Source of the DNA: Gadus chalcogrammus
Lineage: Eukaryota > Chordata > Actinopteri > Gadiformes > Gadidae
Reading direction: 5' to 3'
Assembly (NCBI RefSeq): GCF_026213295.1
Contig: NC_079418.1
Span: forward strand, 11,683,380 to 11,747,379
DNA length: 64,000 nt
Part shown: positions 1 to 28,948 of the stretch, piece after piece
Numbering within the stretch: the first letter of the stretch is position 1
How the letters are laid out: the number at the start of each line of letters is the position of its first letter
Program-made: the position numbers and the translations under genes
Notes under the pieces: model-generated
Told to the model about the DNA's origin: nothing
Seen by the model: only the letters and a program-made list of their open reading frames with translations
Database searches by the model: none

Positions 1-9136
<9,136 letters not shown>

Positions 9137-9190
<54 letters not shown>
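9137..9190. repeat. (AT)n microsatellite
   Basis: An uninterrupted AT dinucleotide tract of about 54 bp. Confidence 0.97.
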
Positions 9191-9193
<3 letters not shown>

Positions 9194-9447
9194 TGGAACA
9201 TTCCTATACAATAACAAGGTCCAACTAAACTATGCTGATATATTCAGGGGAAGTGTAGGTAGCAGTTCAATCTTTAATGCTTTGCGGTAATGTTTCGTAA
9301 CATATTGAATCACCGTTCCAGCGCTGAGTCTCTACTCAGATGCTCATGTGCACATGCATTAGTGAAGATGCATACACTACACATAAACAAAACTCAAGCA
9401 CACAAACAAAAGCATACATACAGAGGCATTAACGCACACCCACCCAA

Positions 9448-9448
<1 letters not shown>

Positions 9449-9505
<57 letters not shown>

Positions 9506-9523
9506 ACAAACACACACACACAG
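9449..9523. repeat. (CA)n microsatellite with CGCA interruptions
   Basis: Pure CA to about 9495, then imperfect CGCACA/AAACAC units. Confidence 0.95.
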
Positions 9524-9714
9524 CCATCTCCAGGCAAGCATAGTTTCCATGCTGTCTGGGGAGGAACAGAGAGGACTCTGTTCTCAACTTCTCCTGCGGA
9601 TGTGAAGGAATGGCTAATCTCTGTAAAGCATACCCTGGGAGGTCTGTCTGAAAGGGACTGTCAGGACCTGTCACTGTAGGACAGGGTGGGTGGGGGTATG
9701 GGAGGGTAGGTGTT

Positions 9715-9718
<4 letters not shown>

Positions 9719-9761
<43 letters not shown>
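9719..9761. repeat. (TG)n microsatellite
   Basis: A TG tract of about 43 bp, in opposite base orientation to the CA tract 200 bp upstream, so single strands of the two could pair. Confidence 0.95.
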
Positions 9762-9764
<3 letters not shown>

Positions 9765-9931
9765 TGTGGCCGGTTGTTTCTGAATGTTTGTTTTCATGGT
9801 TTTGGGCGTCTAGACGTGTTTCTATGATTTTTTGTCGCATAGTAACCCTTCAAGGTTTTGTGAGTTTTGTATTGATGAATGTCATTTTGTGTTTGTCTGT
9901 GTTGACATTTCAACAAGTGTTTTTTTTTAGG

Positions 9932-12201
<2,270 letters not shown>

Positions 12202-12274
<73 letters not shown>
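12202..12274. repeat. (GA)n microsatellite
   Basis: A GA tract of 73 bp preceded by a G-rich stretch. Confidence 0.97.
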
Positions 12275-13957
<1,683 letters not shown>

Positions 13958-14340
13958 GCCTTCTCCAATAAGTCCCCTTCTATGTCACGGTTTTTCTCTG
14001 CTTCCGAATGCTGACATCTCCATGCCCTTCAGCTCTGTTTCACCTTTCTCTCTCTCTCTTGCACTGTCTCTGTACTGTATCTCCCCTTTTCTTGTCCTTT
14101 AGTTTGTCTGTCTCTCTGTCTCTCTCCATCCATTCTCTGCTTTCAACTTTCAAATCGTCCTTCACAGGCAATTTACCAAAAGTGCCACCCTCTCTACTAT
14201 CCAGTCTTTATCGTTCAATAGCAGGAAAAAAATAGAAAGCCGACCTGAGGGACACAAGAATTCCAGATGAAAAGAGAGAGGGCATGAAGAAATTTTCTTT
14301 GGACAGATATCTTTGGATGTGACGAGCTAATCTAATAGAG

Positions 14341-14459
<119 letters not shown>

Positions 14460-16066
14460 CAAATACAAACAGCCACCACCCATTGTAGACAGGCCAGAAG
14501 CAATGCCGTCTCAGACAAAGTCCACTCCAAAGGATTCCAGAATGCAAGGTTATGCTTGTCTATTAAACTGTAAAAAGATTCTTGTGATAAATATATAATT
14601 CAACATTTAATGCGAAGTCAAAACTTCTAAAGGACTGGAAGCAAACATGAGGTCGTCTCATGCCAGGGGACCATATTGCTCTGAAGCTAATTGGCTTGCT
14701 GTTCAAACTTTTGTTTTCCTCTCAGTTGGAATCTTCCGTTGTGTCAGACCCCAGAAGGGAGGCTGGTGTTCTCTGATTGGTGGTGAGGAGATAATTATTC
14801 GTAACCACTGACATCGTTTTCAGAATCATGGGTTGATGTTAATTAAGGCACCGGCTGTACACCTTGATGACTAAGCGATCGTAAACATCATCTCATCTGC
14901 CTAAATGATCTACGAAACTCATACTCATATGTAGGTTTTATGATAATGGTGTTAATATATGTCTTCATGGTTTGAAGTTTGTTTCTGTTGTTATTTGAAT
15001 GTTGACGGGGAAAGTTTCTCAGAACAAGCTCCATCTATAATGTTTATGAACACCGGGATTCAATGATCATTAAAGTCAAGTGTACATCCCATAAAAACTC
15101 CTCCCATAACCCTCCGTCTCCCCCTCCCTCTACATAAGCAGAGTGAGACCGGCACTGCAACCATGATGACATCAAACAGCTTGACTTTGATAATGGATGC
15201 TTTGTACATCAGTGGCGTTATTGAAATCCCCTAAGAACTGCTTAGCGGACGTCTCTTGGTGGAGCGGTGTTGTTGGCGTGGCACATGAAAGGAGATAACT
15301 TACCAGATAGAACAGGACCAGCCCGGAAGGGAAGAGCTTGGGGAAAAAGACGAGGTGAGGGAGGGCAGAAAGGAAAAGGGAAGAGGAGTGAAACAAGTGG
15401 ACACACAAGACAAGAAGAGGACAGACAGGTCAAGGTATATGGTGGAGGGGGTGGGAGTGGGAGGAGGATTTTCGTCTTCATCAATTCAAGTTTCTTCACA
15501 AAGAGAACAAGATGACAGGGGGAGAATCGGCGGCAAAGTAAGAGAGCGCTGATACTTCGGAAGGCTGGAAATAATACGCCGAAAATAACGGAGCGTTTGC
15601 ACAATATCTCCGTCGCTCATATTCTCATCTCCCGCCACCGCAGGCGATACTGGAGTGCAATAATTTGAAGCGCATGCTTGTGCCAACCACCTTGGGGGAA
15701 GTTGGGAGGAGATGGAGTGGATCCGGCCCCCAGGGACAGGAGAGACGGGGTCTGCTCTCACAAGCCTGACGTGGGGGCTGTTGGCTCAGACAGAGCTCCT
15801 CAGCGACACGTCTTTCCCTGCCGCATACGTGACAGGGTGGCCATGGTTACAGGCTTTACTTTTTCTGGGAAAAGTACCGCAGGAAAATGAGCCCCACTCT
15901 GACGGGTAATGTGTCCACACCGTGGCGATTGAGCCATCACACAGTCTGTACCCGGGATCTGAGACGATAATGGACCATAATTGCGGTTGTAGTTACTACT
16001 GCATTACATTGTCTCTGTTTTCCCTTTTCTTCCACTGATTGGGAACACCTGGCACAAAGTTCACAC
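14460..16066. other. non-coding sequence, no gene seen
   Basis: Mixed unique sequence with a purine-rich patch at about 15340-15460. No coding signature was found on either strand. Confidence 0.5.
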
Positions 16067-16176
<110 letters not shown>

Positions 16177-16778
16177 ACACACACACAAATACACACGCAT
16201 GCAAGCGCACACATACACGCACACACGCACACACACATAAAAAAAACGCCCCACCTCAGGATGGTTTTCACCTGATGGACCTTTGTTGACGGGGACGTTG
16301 GCGTTCGTGCGGGGCTAGCAGATCCGGACCGCAGAAACAAACTGACAGTCGTCCGGAACTTTCAGTCTGGAGGAACACACCCTCGAGGGCTGTACCGACT
16401 TCTCTTTCGTTCGGTGTTCTGTCTTTGGTCTTTACTCTGTGCTGCGTGATGAGTGATAGAAAGGAATATATAATCTGGCCCTCTCCTTCTCTGTTGAGTG
16501 CTCCCCGAGGGATTGGTGGAGATGAGATAGCCTTTTGTTGATGCCTGGGTGACATAGGAGGCAGATGGGTTCAATATTAAAGACAGTTTTCTTCTTCTTC
16601 AACCAAAGAAAGGAAAGCAAGCCCTTTATAAAGAAGCCTAATGCTAATTTCAAATTGCTTCTTTAGCCCTTGCTAAAGAAGCAATTTGACATTGCCAGCA
16701 AAAAATGGTGGCTTCCATCAGGTGTAATGGTCAAATATTGACACAAACTGTGGCTCCTGCCCAACCCTTAAACATTAA

Positions 16779-17050
16779 AGGTGACATATTATACCACCAG
16801 GTGTGATTGTTATTAGCCGTTACAAGCCGTTCTGAAAATCTGCCTCTTCTGACATCACAAGTCCACCTAGTACGATGTACGATGGATAGATGAGCAACGA
16901 TTGCTACAGTCCACTGGGTGGGCTGTTAGACTGATCTATCCAGCACACATCTAGGTGGACAGGCCCACTTGTGATGTCAGAAGAGGCCGATTTTCAAAAC
17001 TGCTTTTAATGGCCCATCACACTCACACCTGGTGGTATAATATGTCCCAT
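16779..17050. mobile_element. foldback MITE with TTAA at both ends (about 272 bp)
   Basis: Both ends read TTAA (16775-16778 and 17051-17054). Inside them lie inverted terminal repeats sharing ACATATTATACCACCAGGTG. Homology continues inward over most of the element, including a GACATCACAAGT block and its reverse complement, so the whole unit folds into one long hairpin. It carries no coding capacity. A TTAA duplication suggests mobilisation by a piggyBac- or Kolobok-type transposase, which is an inference from target choice. Confidence 0.8.
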
Positions 17051-17347
17051 TTAAAATATTACTAAAACACAGGGGTGACTGATAGTCGGGTACACATACA
17101 TTTACATCATACCTTCTTCATCTGGTAACCCCCGATTACATTTCCTTCATATTGGCAGGTTCCTCATGTAATTGCCAGCATTGCATTGCTCATATTTTAC
17201 TAAATAAACCATAATCCAACCATAATCCGTCCCCAGCTGGTCCGGCCTTGCTGGGAACTTTAATGGTCTTGTTTTGGATAAGCGTCTGCACTCATCATTA
17301 GCATCCGCTTGTTAGGCCACACTTCACTACTCTCCTCATAGATGCAC

Positions 17348-17501
<154 letters not shown>

Positions 17502-17790
17502 TGTGTTTGTGTTGGATGGAGTTATTGCATTGTTTTCACTCATCAAGCATTACAGTACTGCGGTGGATGTCAGATGGCCCGTGAACATGAGATGTTTCGC
17601 CCCGCTGAAGCCTCTCACTGGACAAGAACAGAAAACCTAGTTGAAGATCACCAGTACATAATAAATATGTACTTATGATACAATCAGTGTTATTTCTTAT
17701 CACCAGTTTGTTCTCCTAGACAGTTGACGGTTGGGGTGTGTATGTGTTCGTGAGGAACTTTTCGTTGGACATTGCCTTAAATCTTATTTA

Positions 17791-17815
17791 TCCATCCATC
17801 CATCCATCCATCCAT
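17791..17815. repeat. (TCCA)n short tandem repeat
   Basis: Six TCCA units within unique sequence. Confidence 0.9.
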
Positions 17816-18247
17816 TTTCATGATGGTTGCAGATTGGCTATACCAATACAATCTGGGTCAAAGTCCCTGATGAAACTTTTTTAACATTATTTATTTTCTA
17901 GCAGATTCAACTGATCACTGCCATCCCATCCCTTCCTCTTTCCATCCTTCCTTCCTCAGTCCTCTCCGTCCCTCTCTCCCTCTCTGTCTCTTCCTCTCTT
18001 TCTCCACCCATGCCTTGTCACACACCCAGCTAAGCTTCCAGCCCCTGCCTCTGATAATTGTGGTGAGGCCTGTATGTTGACTTGACTTTTCTCACACTGT
18101 TGTTAGTGTTTCTCTAAAACGGCCGGCTAGCGTTCAGCCAGTGAGTGCAGCAGCATGCGCACAGCAGCCTGCGTGATGTGAAGAAAGCTTAATTGAATAT
18201 GAAATGCCAGTCTGAGGAGGGATTTAGTTAGATCCTTGCTGAGTCAC
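17816..18247. other. non-coding sequence, no gene seen
   Basis: Unique-looking with a CT-rich stretch at about 17930-18010. Nothing coding is supported. Confidence 0.5.
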
Positions 18248-18279
18248 GCACACACACACACACACACACACATACACAC

Positions 18280-18324
<45 letters not shown>

Positions 18325-18336
18325 CACGCACACTCA

Positions 18337-18434
<98 letters not shown>

Positions 18435-18460
18435 CACACACAAACCCCCACACACACGCA
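18248..18460. repeat. complex (CA)n microsatellite
   Basis: An interrupted CA array with ATAC and CGCA variants, then a pure core at 18341-18432. Confidence 0.97.
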
Positions 18461-19507
<1,047 letters not shown>

Positions 19508-20024
19508 TCTGTAACATAGATAACATCTGTGTCCCCGGAACCAGATTATTCCTCACAAACGGCAGACATCATGGCCTGAAGGAGACGCTCTTTCTCTGGC
19601 AGAACTTGGCAAGCTGCAAAAAAAACGGAAGAAATGGAAGAAAAACACCCAGTTGACATTCGATTTGGACAATGATTGCAGCTGTGATCCCCGAAGTGAA
19701 AAAGCAAGTCTGGATGTTATCTCACAGTTGTCAGAGTATCCACATAAAGCATTGCAGAGACGGCGTGAATCTTTTACTTTTTTCAAACCATTTATTCACC
19801 GTTTTTTTTTTTCAATTCCTTTATTCCTCTCTTGCCTCCCCCATCTCCCAGGCCCAGGGGGAGAGACATCCTCCCCCACCGGTGGGTGGCCATCGCTCAT
19901 CATTGGGCTGCCTTTATAGCTGAGGAAAGCAGACCCTGTTTAGGGTTATGTTTATTAATGAAATAATAAGTTATTGATCACAGTTTTTTTTCCCTCTGAT
20001 ATTGTAATGTAGGTGCTGGTACAC

Positions 20025-20300
20025 TTTAAAGGTGCATTGTGCAGAAATGAGTGGTAATGAGTGGAGCACACTTGGCAGAAATGTATTATAATATTTATTA
20101 AAGTATTTATTTATCATATTTTAATCCCATGAAACTAGGAATGGCTGTGTTTTGGCTACCTTAGAGTCAGTCCTTTATATCCACATGGGTAGCGGGTCCT
20201 CTTCCATGTAGCCTGCCGTGTTGCACCTCCATCTTTCTACAGTAGCCCAGATGGACAAAAATCCCAAGAGCGGCCACACGTCAAACAAAGTTTCATCCCC
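20025..20300 (+). repeat. teleost-type interspersed repeat (MITE-like end)
   Basis: Begins TTTAAAGGTGCATTGTGCAG and contains a GGGTAGCGGGTCCTCTTCCA block and a CAGTAGCCCAGATGGACAAA block. I recognise these from a repeat common in ray-finned fish genomes. The right boundary is not clear. The identification rests on recall of the family, not on a search. Confidence 0.45.
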
Positions 20301-21410
<1,110 letters not shown>

Positions 21411-21870
21411 GTGTGTTTAGTACAGCCCTTTCCAGTCACAAACTGCTTCACAAATATACAATTGTTAAACATAACAATAACTAATAATAAAAAAAAAAAT
21501 TAATAAAACCTAAGCAGCACAAATTTAGCAACACTTAAAAGGACGAGGTAAGACGTGTAAGTTGCGTGTTTAGCTTCTTTTTAAAGGCATCCAGAGATGC
21601 TGTCAACAGGAAAAGCATTCCACGCCGCCTGGGCCATGCCTTCAAAGGCACCATCACTTATTGTTTTTAGTCGAGCGCGGGTCAGAAGACCTCAGTGACC
21701 TGCTGGAGATGTGAGGACGGAGCAGGTCAGAGACGTGCTCTGACCTGCTCTGTGGAGTTTTGTTGTTGTGGAATCTGATGTGCTCTTTGGGCCCGGTGGC
21801 CACCGTGCGTGGTTTGATCGGAGCAGCCAGCTGGGGCTCAGCCAGGAGGGGGCCGGATGGATAGTGGGGG
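21411..21870 (-). repeat. probable diverged teleost interspersed repeat
   Basis: The ordered blocks GGCATCCAGAGATGCTG, AGCATTCCACGC, CCTTCAAAGGCACCATC and GACCTCAGTGACCTGCTG match in spirit a repeat found throughout fish genomes. Family and strand are uncertain, and it is heavily diverged. Confidence 0.35.
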
Positions 21871-22378
21871 TCTGTTTAGAGCTGGTAAGCGACAGGCACT
21901 GCTGACCAACTTTTACATTGAATTATGAACCGGGCTGGAAGCCATTTCTCCATCTCATCCAGTATCTTGAATTTTTGTTTTTGTATCTCTGCCATGAGAC
22001 CACAAGACTAGAGTACTTGTGTTTACAAGTTAACTAGCATTGCATTTTTCTGCCTTTTTACCGAACAGAAGGACGAGCAATTTAAAAATCGCACCGTGAA
22101 TGTTTGTTGTTGAATTCTTAGTTTGTTTCTTCCTCAGCTGTTTGTTAGTGAATGCAGTTAATGTGGGGATGCTAGGGAGCTGTTAGTCGAATAGCTATCG
22201 AGTTAAATATGGCAGACCCAAGCCAGCCGACAATAGACTCTTAATACTTCAATGCAGATGTGATGGAAGATTTAAACTACACTTTTACTCGGAAACTCAA
22301 TTTTATAATGAGGACGCTAATGCTGTAATCACAGCGATTAAATCATTTTTTTTCTCTTTTTGGAATTAGCTCAGCTGC

Positions 22379-22381
<3 letters not shown>
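21871..22381. other. non-coding sequence, no gene seen
   Basis: Unique-looking sequence leading into a CT-rich array. Nothing coding is supported. Confidence 0.5.
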
Positions 22382-22461
<80 letters not shown>

Positions 22462-22508
22462 TCTCTCTCCTCTCTCTCTCCCTCCCTCCTCTCCTCTCTC
22501 TCTCTCTC

Positions 22509-22552
<44 letters not shown>

Positions 22553-22556
22553 TCTC
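22382..22556. repeat. (CT)n array with CCT/CAT interruptions
   Basis: An impure CT array of 175 bp. A run of G follows at 22636-22651. Confidence 0.96.
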
Positions 22557-23445
22557 GTCCATCAGCGGTAATGTGCCAGGTATTCCGATGCCCAGATGCT
22601 GGGAGGGTTAACCCTGAGCAGAGCGAGGTGCAGCTGGGGGGGGGGGGGGGGTTGCTCTCGGTTTGAGGGCGCCTTCTCCCTCTCCGCCTTCTCCTCCTGC
22701 CCATCTGTTCCTCTGGATTAAGCCTCTCTCCTCCACTGCCAGGTATTATCTCCACAAGCAACTCATAAGCAATAACCAACGGGGCATATGGACACTTGAT
22801 TCATTCACTGGTGCACTTGATGATTTACACATTAGATTATTTTAATCTACTTTTGTTTTTAACTTTCTTTTTAGTTTACCTTATTTTATGGTCATTTAAA
22901 TTATGGCCTGTGTTTTTTTTGTGTGCATAGAGACGACCGTATGACTATTGCTTTTGCTGTATTAAAGGGCTAATAGAGATCCCTGTAATTGTATTCCAAT
23001 GGTCACATGATTTTATTTGTTATGATTATGCAGCCTCTCTCTCTCCCTGTGCCACACCAAACCTCCTGGCCATTGGCCCCCTGCCAACACCCTACCTTAC
23101 TTTGGATACACAGACATCCAATCGCCTTGTGGCGCCAGAGGGCCCACTATTTTGCAACTGGACCCTGCCAGAACCCACACAGGTGGCCCGTATCCCCAGA
23201 AGCCATATCCGTTTGGGGTGAGGATTATCTCCCCCACGCTTCCATGTGCTGTCATGTGATAGAGCGATGTCATGTGTTGATAGAACGAGGCCGTGGCAGA
23301 AGAGAGAAAGTGGGGGTAAATACATTGTTTATGTCCCAATATCTTATACTTGGATGCTTTGAACTTCCTCCTCCTCCTCCTCTTTCTCCTCCTCCTCCTC
23401 CTACTGCTCCCAGTACCAACCAATGGCTGGAGGTAACATTGTCAA
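22557..23445. other. non-coding sequence, no supported gene
   Basis: Includes a weak exon-like open stretch at about 23037-23218, between an acceptor-like TATGCAG and a donor-like GTGAGG. I do not recognise its product. A (CTC)n-rich patch lies at 23367-23402. Confidence 0.45.
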
Positions 23446-23446
23446 C

Positions 23447-23500
<54 letters not shown>
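23446..23500. repeat. poly-C plus (AC)n compound repeat
   Basis: An 18-bp C run (23446-23463) joins directly to an AC tract of about 38 bp. Confidence 0.97.
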
Positions 23501-23507
<7 letters not shown>

Positions 23508-23587
23508 GTGAACACACATACACACACTGCCACCTAAGGAAGTGATGAGATGAACACGTTCTGCGGTGGTTGAGGATACAGGGCAGG

Positions 23588-23588
<1 letters not shown>

Positions 23589-23648
<60 letters not shown>
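23589..23648. repeat. (TG)n microsatellite
   Basis: A pure TG tract of 60 bp, 90 bp downstream of an AC tract, so the pair could form a hairpin. Confidence 0.97.
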
Positions 23649-23652
<4 letters not shown>

Positions 23653-24846
23653 TGGGTGTATTTGTGTGTGTGTGCAGGGCAGGCACGTGTTTTTGTGTGC
23701 ATGGATGTTTAGGCAATTTGTTCCTGGCCAATGCATTTTTATTGCTTTGTTTATTGCCAGTTTTGGAATCCAATGTAGAAAGAAATATATCACACTTTTA
23801 ATACTGCTCACCCCATTGTGTTTTATTACATTTGGTTAGTTTTTTCCCTCAAAGCTATATCATTAGGCAAGTACAGTTCAAGGCACAGACAAAGAGATCA
23901 AGAGGTGTGCGTATGTGTGTGTTTGTGTGTGAGCGTGCATGTGTGTGCGTGCGTGCGCGCGCGCGTGTGTGTGTGTGTGCGTATCTATACAGCTTTTTTG
24001 GGTTCCGATCATTTGAGCAAAACCCCCTCAGAAAGGATCTCCACGGAGCACTTGAGCAGCAGCGAGAGCACCTTGTCTGTTATTCTATTCTGATCCTATC
24101 CTCCTGTGCTCATCTCCTATTCCCCTTGTCCTCCCCTTCCCTCCCCGTTGACTCTCCTCGTCTACTCTGTTATGGCACGACCTGTTCTGAAGCTCTGCGG
24201 TACACCAGAGACAGCCAGAAGTCGGTGAGGGTGTGTGTAGGGGGGGGGTGGGGGGGTTGCTTGGGAGACATCGCTGCACGTCCCAGGAGCCGGACGGAGC
24301 CTAGTTAAGCTGTGTTTAGAAACACTGAAACAATATAAAACAATAAAAACACCAGACACCATCCTGAGAGCGGTGTCGACACAGAGGCAGCCACACACTG
24401 GGGAAAAAAAAAAAAAAAATCAAACATTAATACACAGGCCACTTTGGTCTTAAGATGGAGCGGACACGTTGTAACACGCAGCATTGTCACCTGGTTTTGT
24501 TTTGGCGGAGGGGCTGGCTATGGCTGTGTCTAAGGATTTGTTGCTGGGGGGTGGGGGGGGGGGGGGGGGGCGTGGTTCTGCTTGTCAAACTTCGAACAAT
24601 ACCTTCTCTTGTCCCTGGGGTATTAGCTGGAGGAGACAAGGCCCTCAAAGAGGTAACAGGGCCTGGGCTCCCTGTTATGAGAACAGCACCACTATGAAAG
24701 GCTTGATCCGGGTTCCAACAGAGTCTCTGTGGAGAGCAGCCTCTGTGCAGGGCTACTGCTGTTTGGGTGTCTTTTTTTGTCATGTGTTTCTGCATGTAAG
24801 GGTAAATGAATGTGCTTCGGTTCTGTCTGTATGTCTGGTGGAGTGT

Positions 24847-24850
<4 letters not shown>
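23649..24850. other. non-coding sequence with G/C homopolymers
   Basis: Degenerate TG/CG dinucleotides lie at 23910-23985, a poly-A tract at 24404-24419 and a poly-G tract at 24553-24570. No gene is seen. Confidence 0.5.
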
Positions 24851-24903
<53 letters not shown>

Positions 24904-24918
24904 CATGTGTGTGTGAGA

Positions 24919-24972
<54 letters not shown>
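24851..24972. repeat. (AT)n followed by (GA)n
   Basis: A pure AT tract (24851-24894) is separated by 20 bp from a GA tract (24915-24972). Confidence 0.97.
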
Positions 24973-24976
<4 letters not shown>

Positions 24977-26310
24977 TAACTTCTTCACTAGCTTACAGCC
25001 AAATTAAGCAGCAAAAACATCGCCATTGAGTTGCCAATTATGAGGTCGCAGTCTTTAATATTTTCTGATCCACTTAAACCGTAAGCAGAAGTTACTCCCA
25101 GAATACCTCCATCCAAATCCTAGTTAACCAGAACCTCGGAGTACTGCACAATATCCAGGCTGACTTGCTCTGAATGCCATTTCATATCAGAGGAAGGCCT
25201 TGTCTCTCTGCTCCTCCACTCTTGGGGCTCGGGGCTGGACGCTAAAGAGGCCTTGCTACACTGGAAACACGCACAGAGGGGGGGGGGGGGGGGGTACCCA
25301 TAGGGAGATATCCCCGCTCATCCTCCCATACAGGAGAGCACATGTAAAATCCCCAAATACTTGAAGGTGTACTCAGACTCCTCCGACATTAGCCATCAAA
25401 CTCTAGAGGAACAAACACATTCTACGCAACTTGCCTTCGTCTCAACTATACCTCCAGACGCCGGAGCTTGGATGCCCACTGAATGCCACCACGATCGTCG
25501 GTCAGATTGGACCAGGAAGGACTTTATTTTATTATATATATATATACTTAAATGTTTGTTTTTGTATGTGTTTAGCGAAGGGACCAACTTTGGCTCTTTT
25601 AGTCCTTTGCCCTGAATCCATTGGTCCCTGACGCCCTTGCTGCTTGTGATGGCTGTTATTGTTTGGCATTTATTTGTCCTATTACAGATGACCTTTAGAG
25701 GAAACATAAAGAGACACGTTTTGTTTGACGTAAGGCCAATTCTGCTAATCTGTCGGAAGGTAGACTCAGAACTCTTACATCATCAATACATTTTATTTTT
25801 ATTCAAGCAATAAAAATAACTATAAAGCACACCCTGTAGTGTGATATTATACAACAGTTACCAATGAAATATAAATATGCAATTAAAATAGTCGGAGGAA
25901 ATTGTAGGAAATTACCTCTCAAAATGTTCTTCGTTATTTTTATCCCAGTGAACCATACAATCTGACTGTAACTGGAAAACAATCAGAGTTACGTCCATGT
26001 ACTGCTATTCAACACAATCGGTAGCTTAGAACACTGACCAGTAGGGGGAACCTTAGCAACGAACCGCAATCAAGCCACTGTTGTCGAGTCAGCCAGCCAA
26101 CTTGAACTTTTGCATTCTAGAGATCTAGAGATTTCTTAATTTTTATAAATACAACGCTAATTTGATTTTGTAGATTTTTGATCATACACTCGAAGTGTGG
26201 TGTTGAGCCGAATCAATGGCCGAGCTATCTTACTAATATATAACAGCAGGCCTGTCGGACAAGTTACTCCTCCACACTTGGTCAAGTGCGCATGTGCCAA
26301 GCAGCCCGCA
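24973..26310. other. non-coding sequence, no gene seen
   Basis: Contains a G run at 25278-25294. The rest is AT-rich and unique-looking. Confidence 0.5.
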
Positions 26311-26452
26311 GCTCACACACACACAGACACACACAACACGCACGCACACACCGAACGCATGCACACACACCGCATACACACACACCGCAAACATATGCAG
26401 ACGCACACGCAGACACACCCACACACACACACACACACCGACACCGCACACA
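26311..26452. repeat. degenerate CA-rich repeat
   Basis: An imperfect CACA/CGCA array with CCGCA and GACAC variants, unlike the pure arrays elsewhere. It looks like an old, decaying microsatellite. Confidence 0.85.
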
Positions 26453-28797
26453 CGCGTGCGCGGATGCAGACATTGCAAGACAACGGCAACATCGAGATAA
26501 CAGCCCCGCCGTCAACACTCTCCCAGCTAAGATGTTATGTCTATAGACTACACTTTTTTGCTAAACTTTAATTATTTTAAAATATTACCCACCTCCTTGA
26601 GCATCCCGCAATGTCTTGCGATATTGATATCCCCCCTCCCCCCTTCAGACGGCCTGTTTTAACGGCCCCACCCCGTTCTGTCTATAGACTGTCGGAACTG
26701 CGATAAAATAAGTAATGCGACAATTTCTCACGTCGACAAAGCAACGGCATGTCATTTATTTTATCATACAAAAAACGCTCTATATCAACAAACAAGACGC
26801 GAATCCTTAAAGAGACAGCATCCCTATAACACGGAAAAAAAGACTCTCTCTTTCTCCGGTAATGTAGTTGTTAGCGGCGTCTTTCTTCTTCGTTGTTTCT
26901 TCTATTTGTCTTTAACTCATGCTCCAATCTTTCATCGATCAATGCTTTGGATGTTGTGAAAGCAAACGGAATATATGACGCATCGTTGCAGCAACATTTA
27001 GGATGATCGCAATGAGTTCTGCCCGTTCTGCCTCCGTGCTGGCTGTGGTCAAACCAAAACAAACTAGAGTGACAGCGGCCGTCCTTATTGCAAACTTAGA
27101 GCCTATCCGCCACTTGCAAGCCTACCCCCCTTAACCCCCCGTTGATTCTACTGATTTGTTGTCCGCATATCAAGCATCAAGTGTGAATCACCCTCAGGGT
27201 CGAACCTCCTGGTATTCAAATGCGGTGAAAATGTGGAGGAAAATTATTATGCCTGCTTCATAACGTGAGGAGAAAATTATTATGCTTGCTTCATTACTAT
27301 GCACTCTTATTATTATATTATATTATGTGCTCAGAAATGTGTTACATTATCGACCAGGGGTTCCACATTATAGCTAAGTGTTTAATTACAACTAGAGGTT
27401 GCGCGTGAGTAATGCGCACGTGGAAACTCTACTATTCATAATGATGAGGCATTTTTCCTTTAAGCATGGTAAGGTGTGCTCTTATGCTCATATACTCATG
27501 TTCTAAAGGTCCAGTTGAACAATCGGCTTGCTGGGTCTGAATTACCTGTGGTACAATCCAAATGAAAGTACTTTGAAACACACTTTGGCCAATTCGTGGC
27601 CTCAGATACCCAGTGGCTAGCATCGAATTGCCTAACCAATTCGAAAATACCTATCAGTCCGAAACCCTCAGTTATTTTTGATAATTGCCAGTCTTGGACG
27701 AGGAAGCTTTTAACGGTCGCTGACCAAAATGCTTCTGGACTCAATGGGAAAGAACTACAACCGATCAAAGCAACGAAACGTGTGACACATCAGCGGCAGC
27801 CATCTTGTTGTGTTATGAAAATGCCACCCATACCTCTGTCTAGACATATCAAACACGCCCCATATTAGATAAACCGCTGTCCTTAGCTGATCCAGATTGT
27901 TGGAGATCTGTGTGAATGGGAGGAAGGACAAATGCATATGCCAGAGCGAATAAAACATGAGCTTGAATATTTGTCTTGTTCTCATGCTACCCAGTAGCAT
28001 AACCCAATCTAAACGTGTTTTCTTCTGCACATTCAGTCACTCTCCCTAGTTGCCTGGTAGCCCTCCACTTTGGCCATTATTAGGGGTATTATGTCATTTT
28101 TATTTAATTTGATGTGGCTGTGTGTTTTGACAGCATGCCATGATTTCCTTCCCTTTCCAGATGTTGTGGTGTTTAATGGATGTGGTCTTCTGCCCTCTTC
28201 TGTTCTAGCTGGGATTTGGATAACAATGAGCTTGAAATATTTATTATTGATGAAGGAATCAAAATGAAAGAGAGATAAATGAAAAAAAAATCATGTTCAG
28301 AGATAATTCAATCGTAAAGAACTTTAATGCAACGAGCTGCTAAGCCCAGATCATTGTCTGTATAGTTTGTGTGAGCGCGAGGATCCGAAAGAGGATGTGT
28401 GAGCGTGAGGATACGAAAGAGGATACGCAAACCATTTGTCTGGTCGACTGATATGTTTTCCAATTAAGAAATAAAAAAATTGACAAAAGGACAAGTTGGA
28501 AGGAACAGGCTTCACTAGACAAACCCTGAGGAAATCAAAGAAACTGAAATAACAAGTTGGTTACTTAACCCAGAAGCATTTCAGATTGGTTTGCAAATGC
28601 ATCAACCTAATACAATTTATGTTTTAAATTAACCACAAAAAATAAATGTCTTAAAATCAATTGTCTATGTCCTAGGGCTTTGCGTTTGTTTTGAAGAAAT
28701 TAATTTATTGTATTTGCTACTTATAGCCCAACACAGCAACCTTTCTGACTAAATCAATTTATGTCCTACCCTAAAATGATCTATTACTCTTCTCTCT
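26453..28797. other. non-coding sequence, no gene seen
   Basis: AT-rich, mostly unique sequence. Open frames of up to 91 codons at 27496-28030 lack recognisable domains and splice context. Confidence 0.5.
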
Positions 28798-28798
28798 A

Positions 28799-28925
28799 TT
28801 AGTATATGCTACACGTGAACATTGGGTAATATCCCATGATTGAGATCTCAAACTCAAGATATTGCGTGAAGGTCGTCTCGTCACACTAATAAAAACAAAT
28901 AGTGTTCACGTGTAGTATATACTAA
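28799..28925. mobile_element. 127-bp MITE with 23-bp inverted termini
   Basis: The left end (28799-28821) and the reverse complement of the right end (28903-28925) agree at 22 of 23 bases, around the shared core CTACACGTGAACA. The interior has no coding capacity. I cannot define a clear target duplication, so the superfamily is open. Confidence 0.75.
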
Positions 28926-28948
28926 AACAATTATTCACCTCAGGCTCC

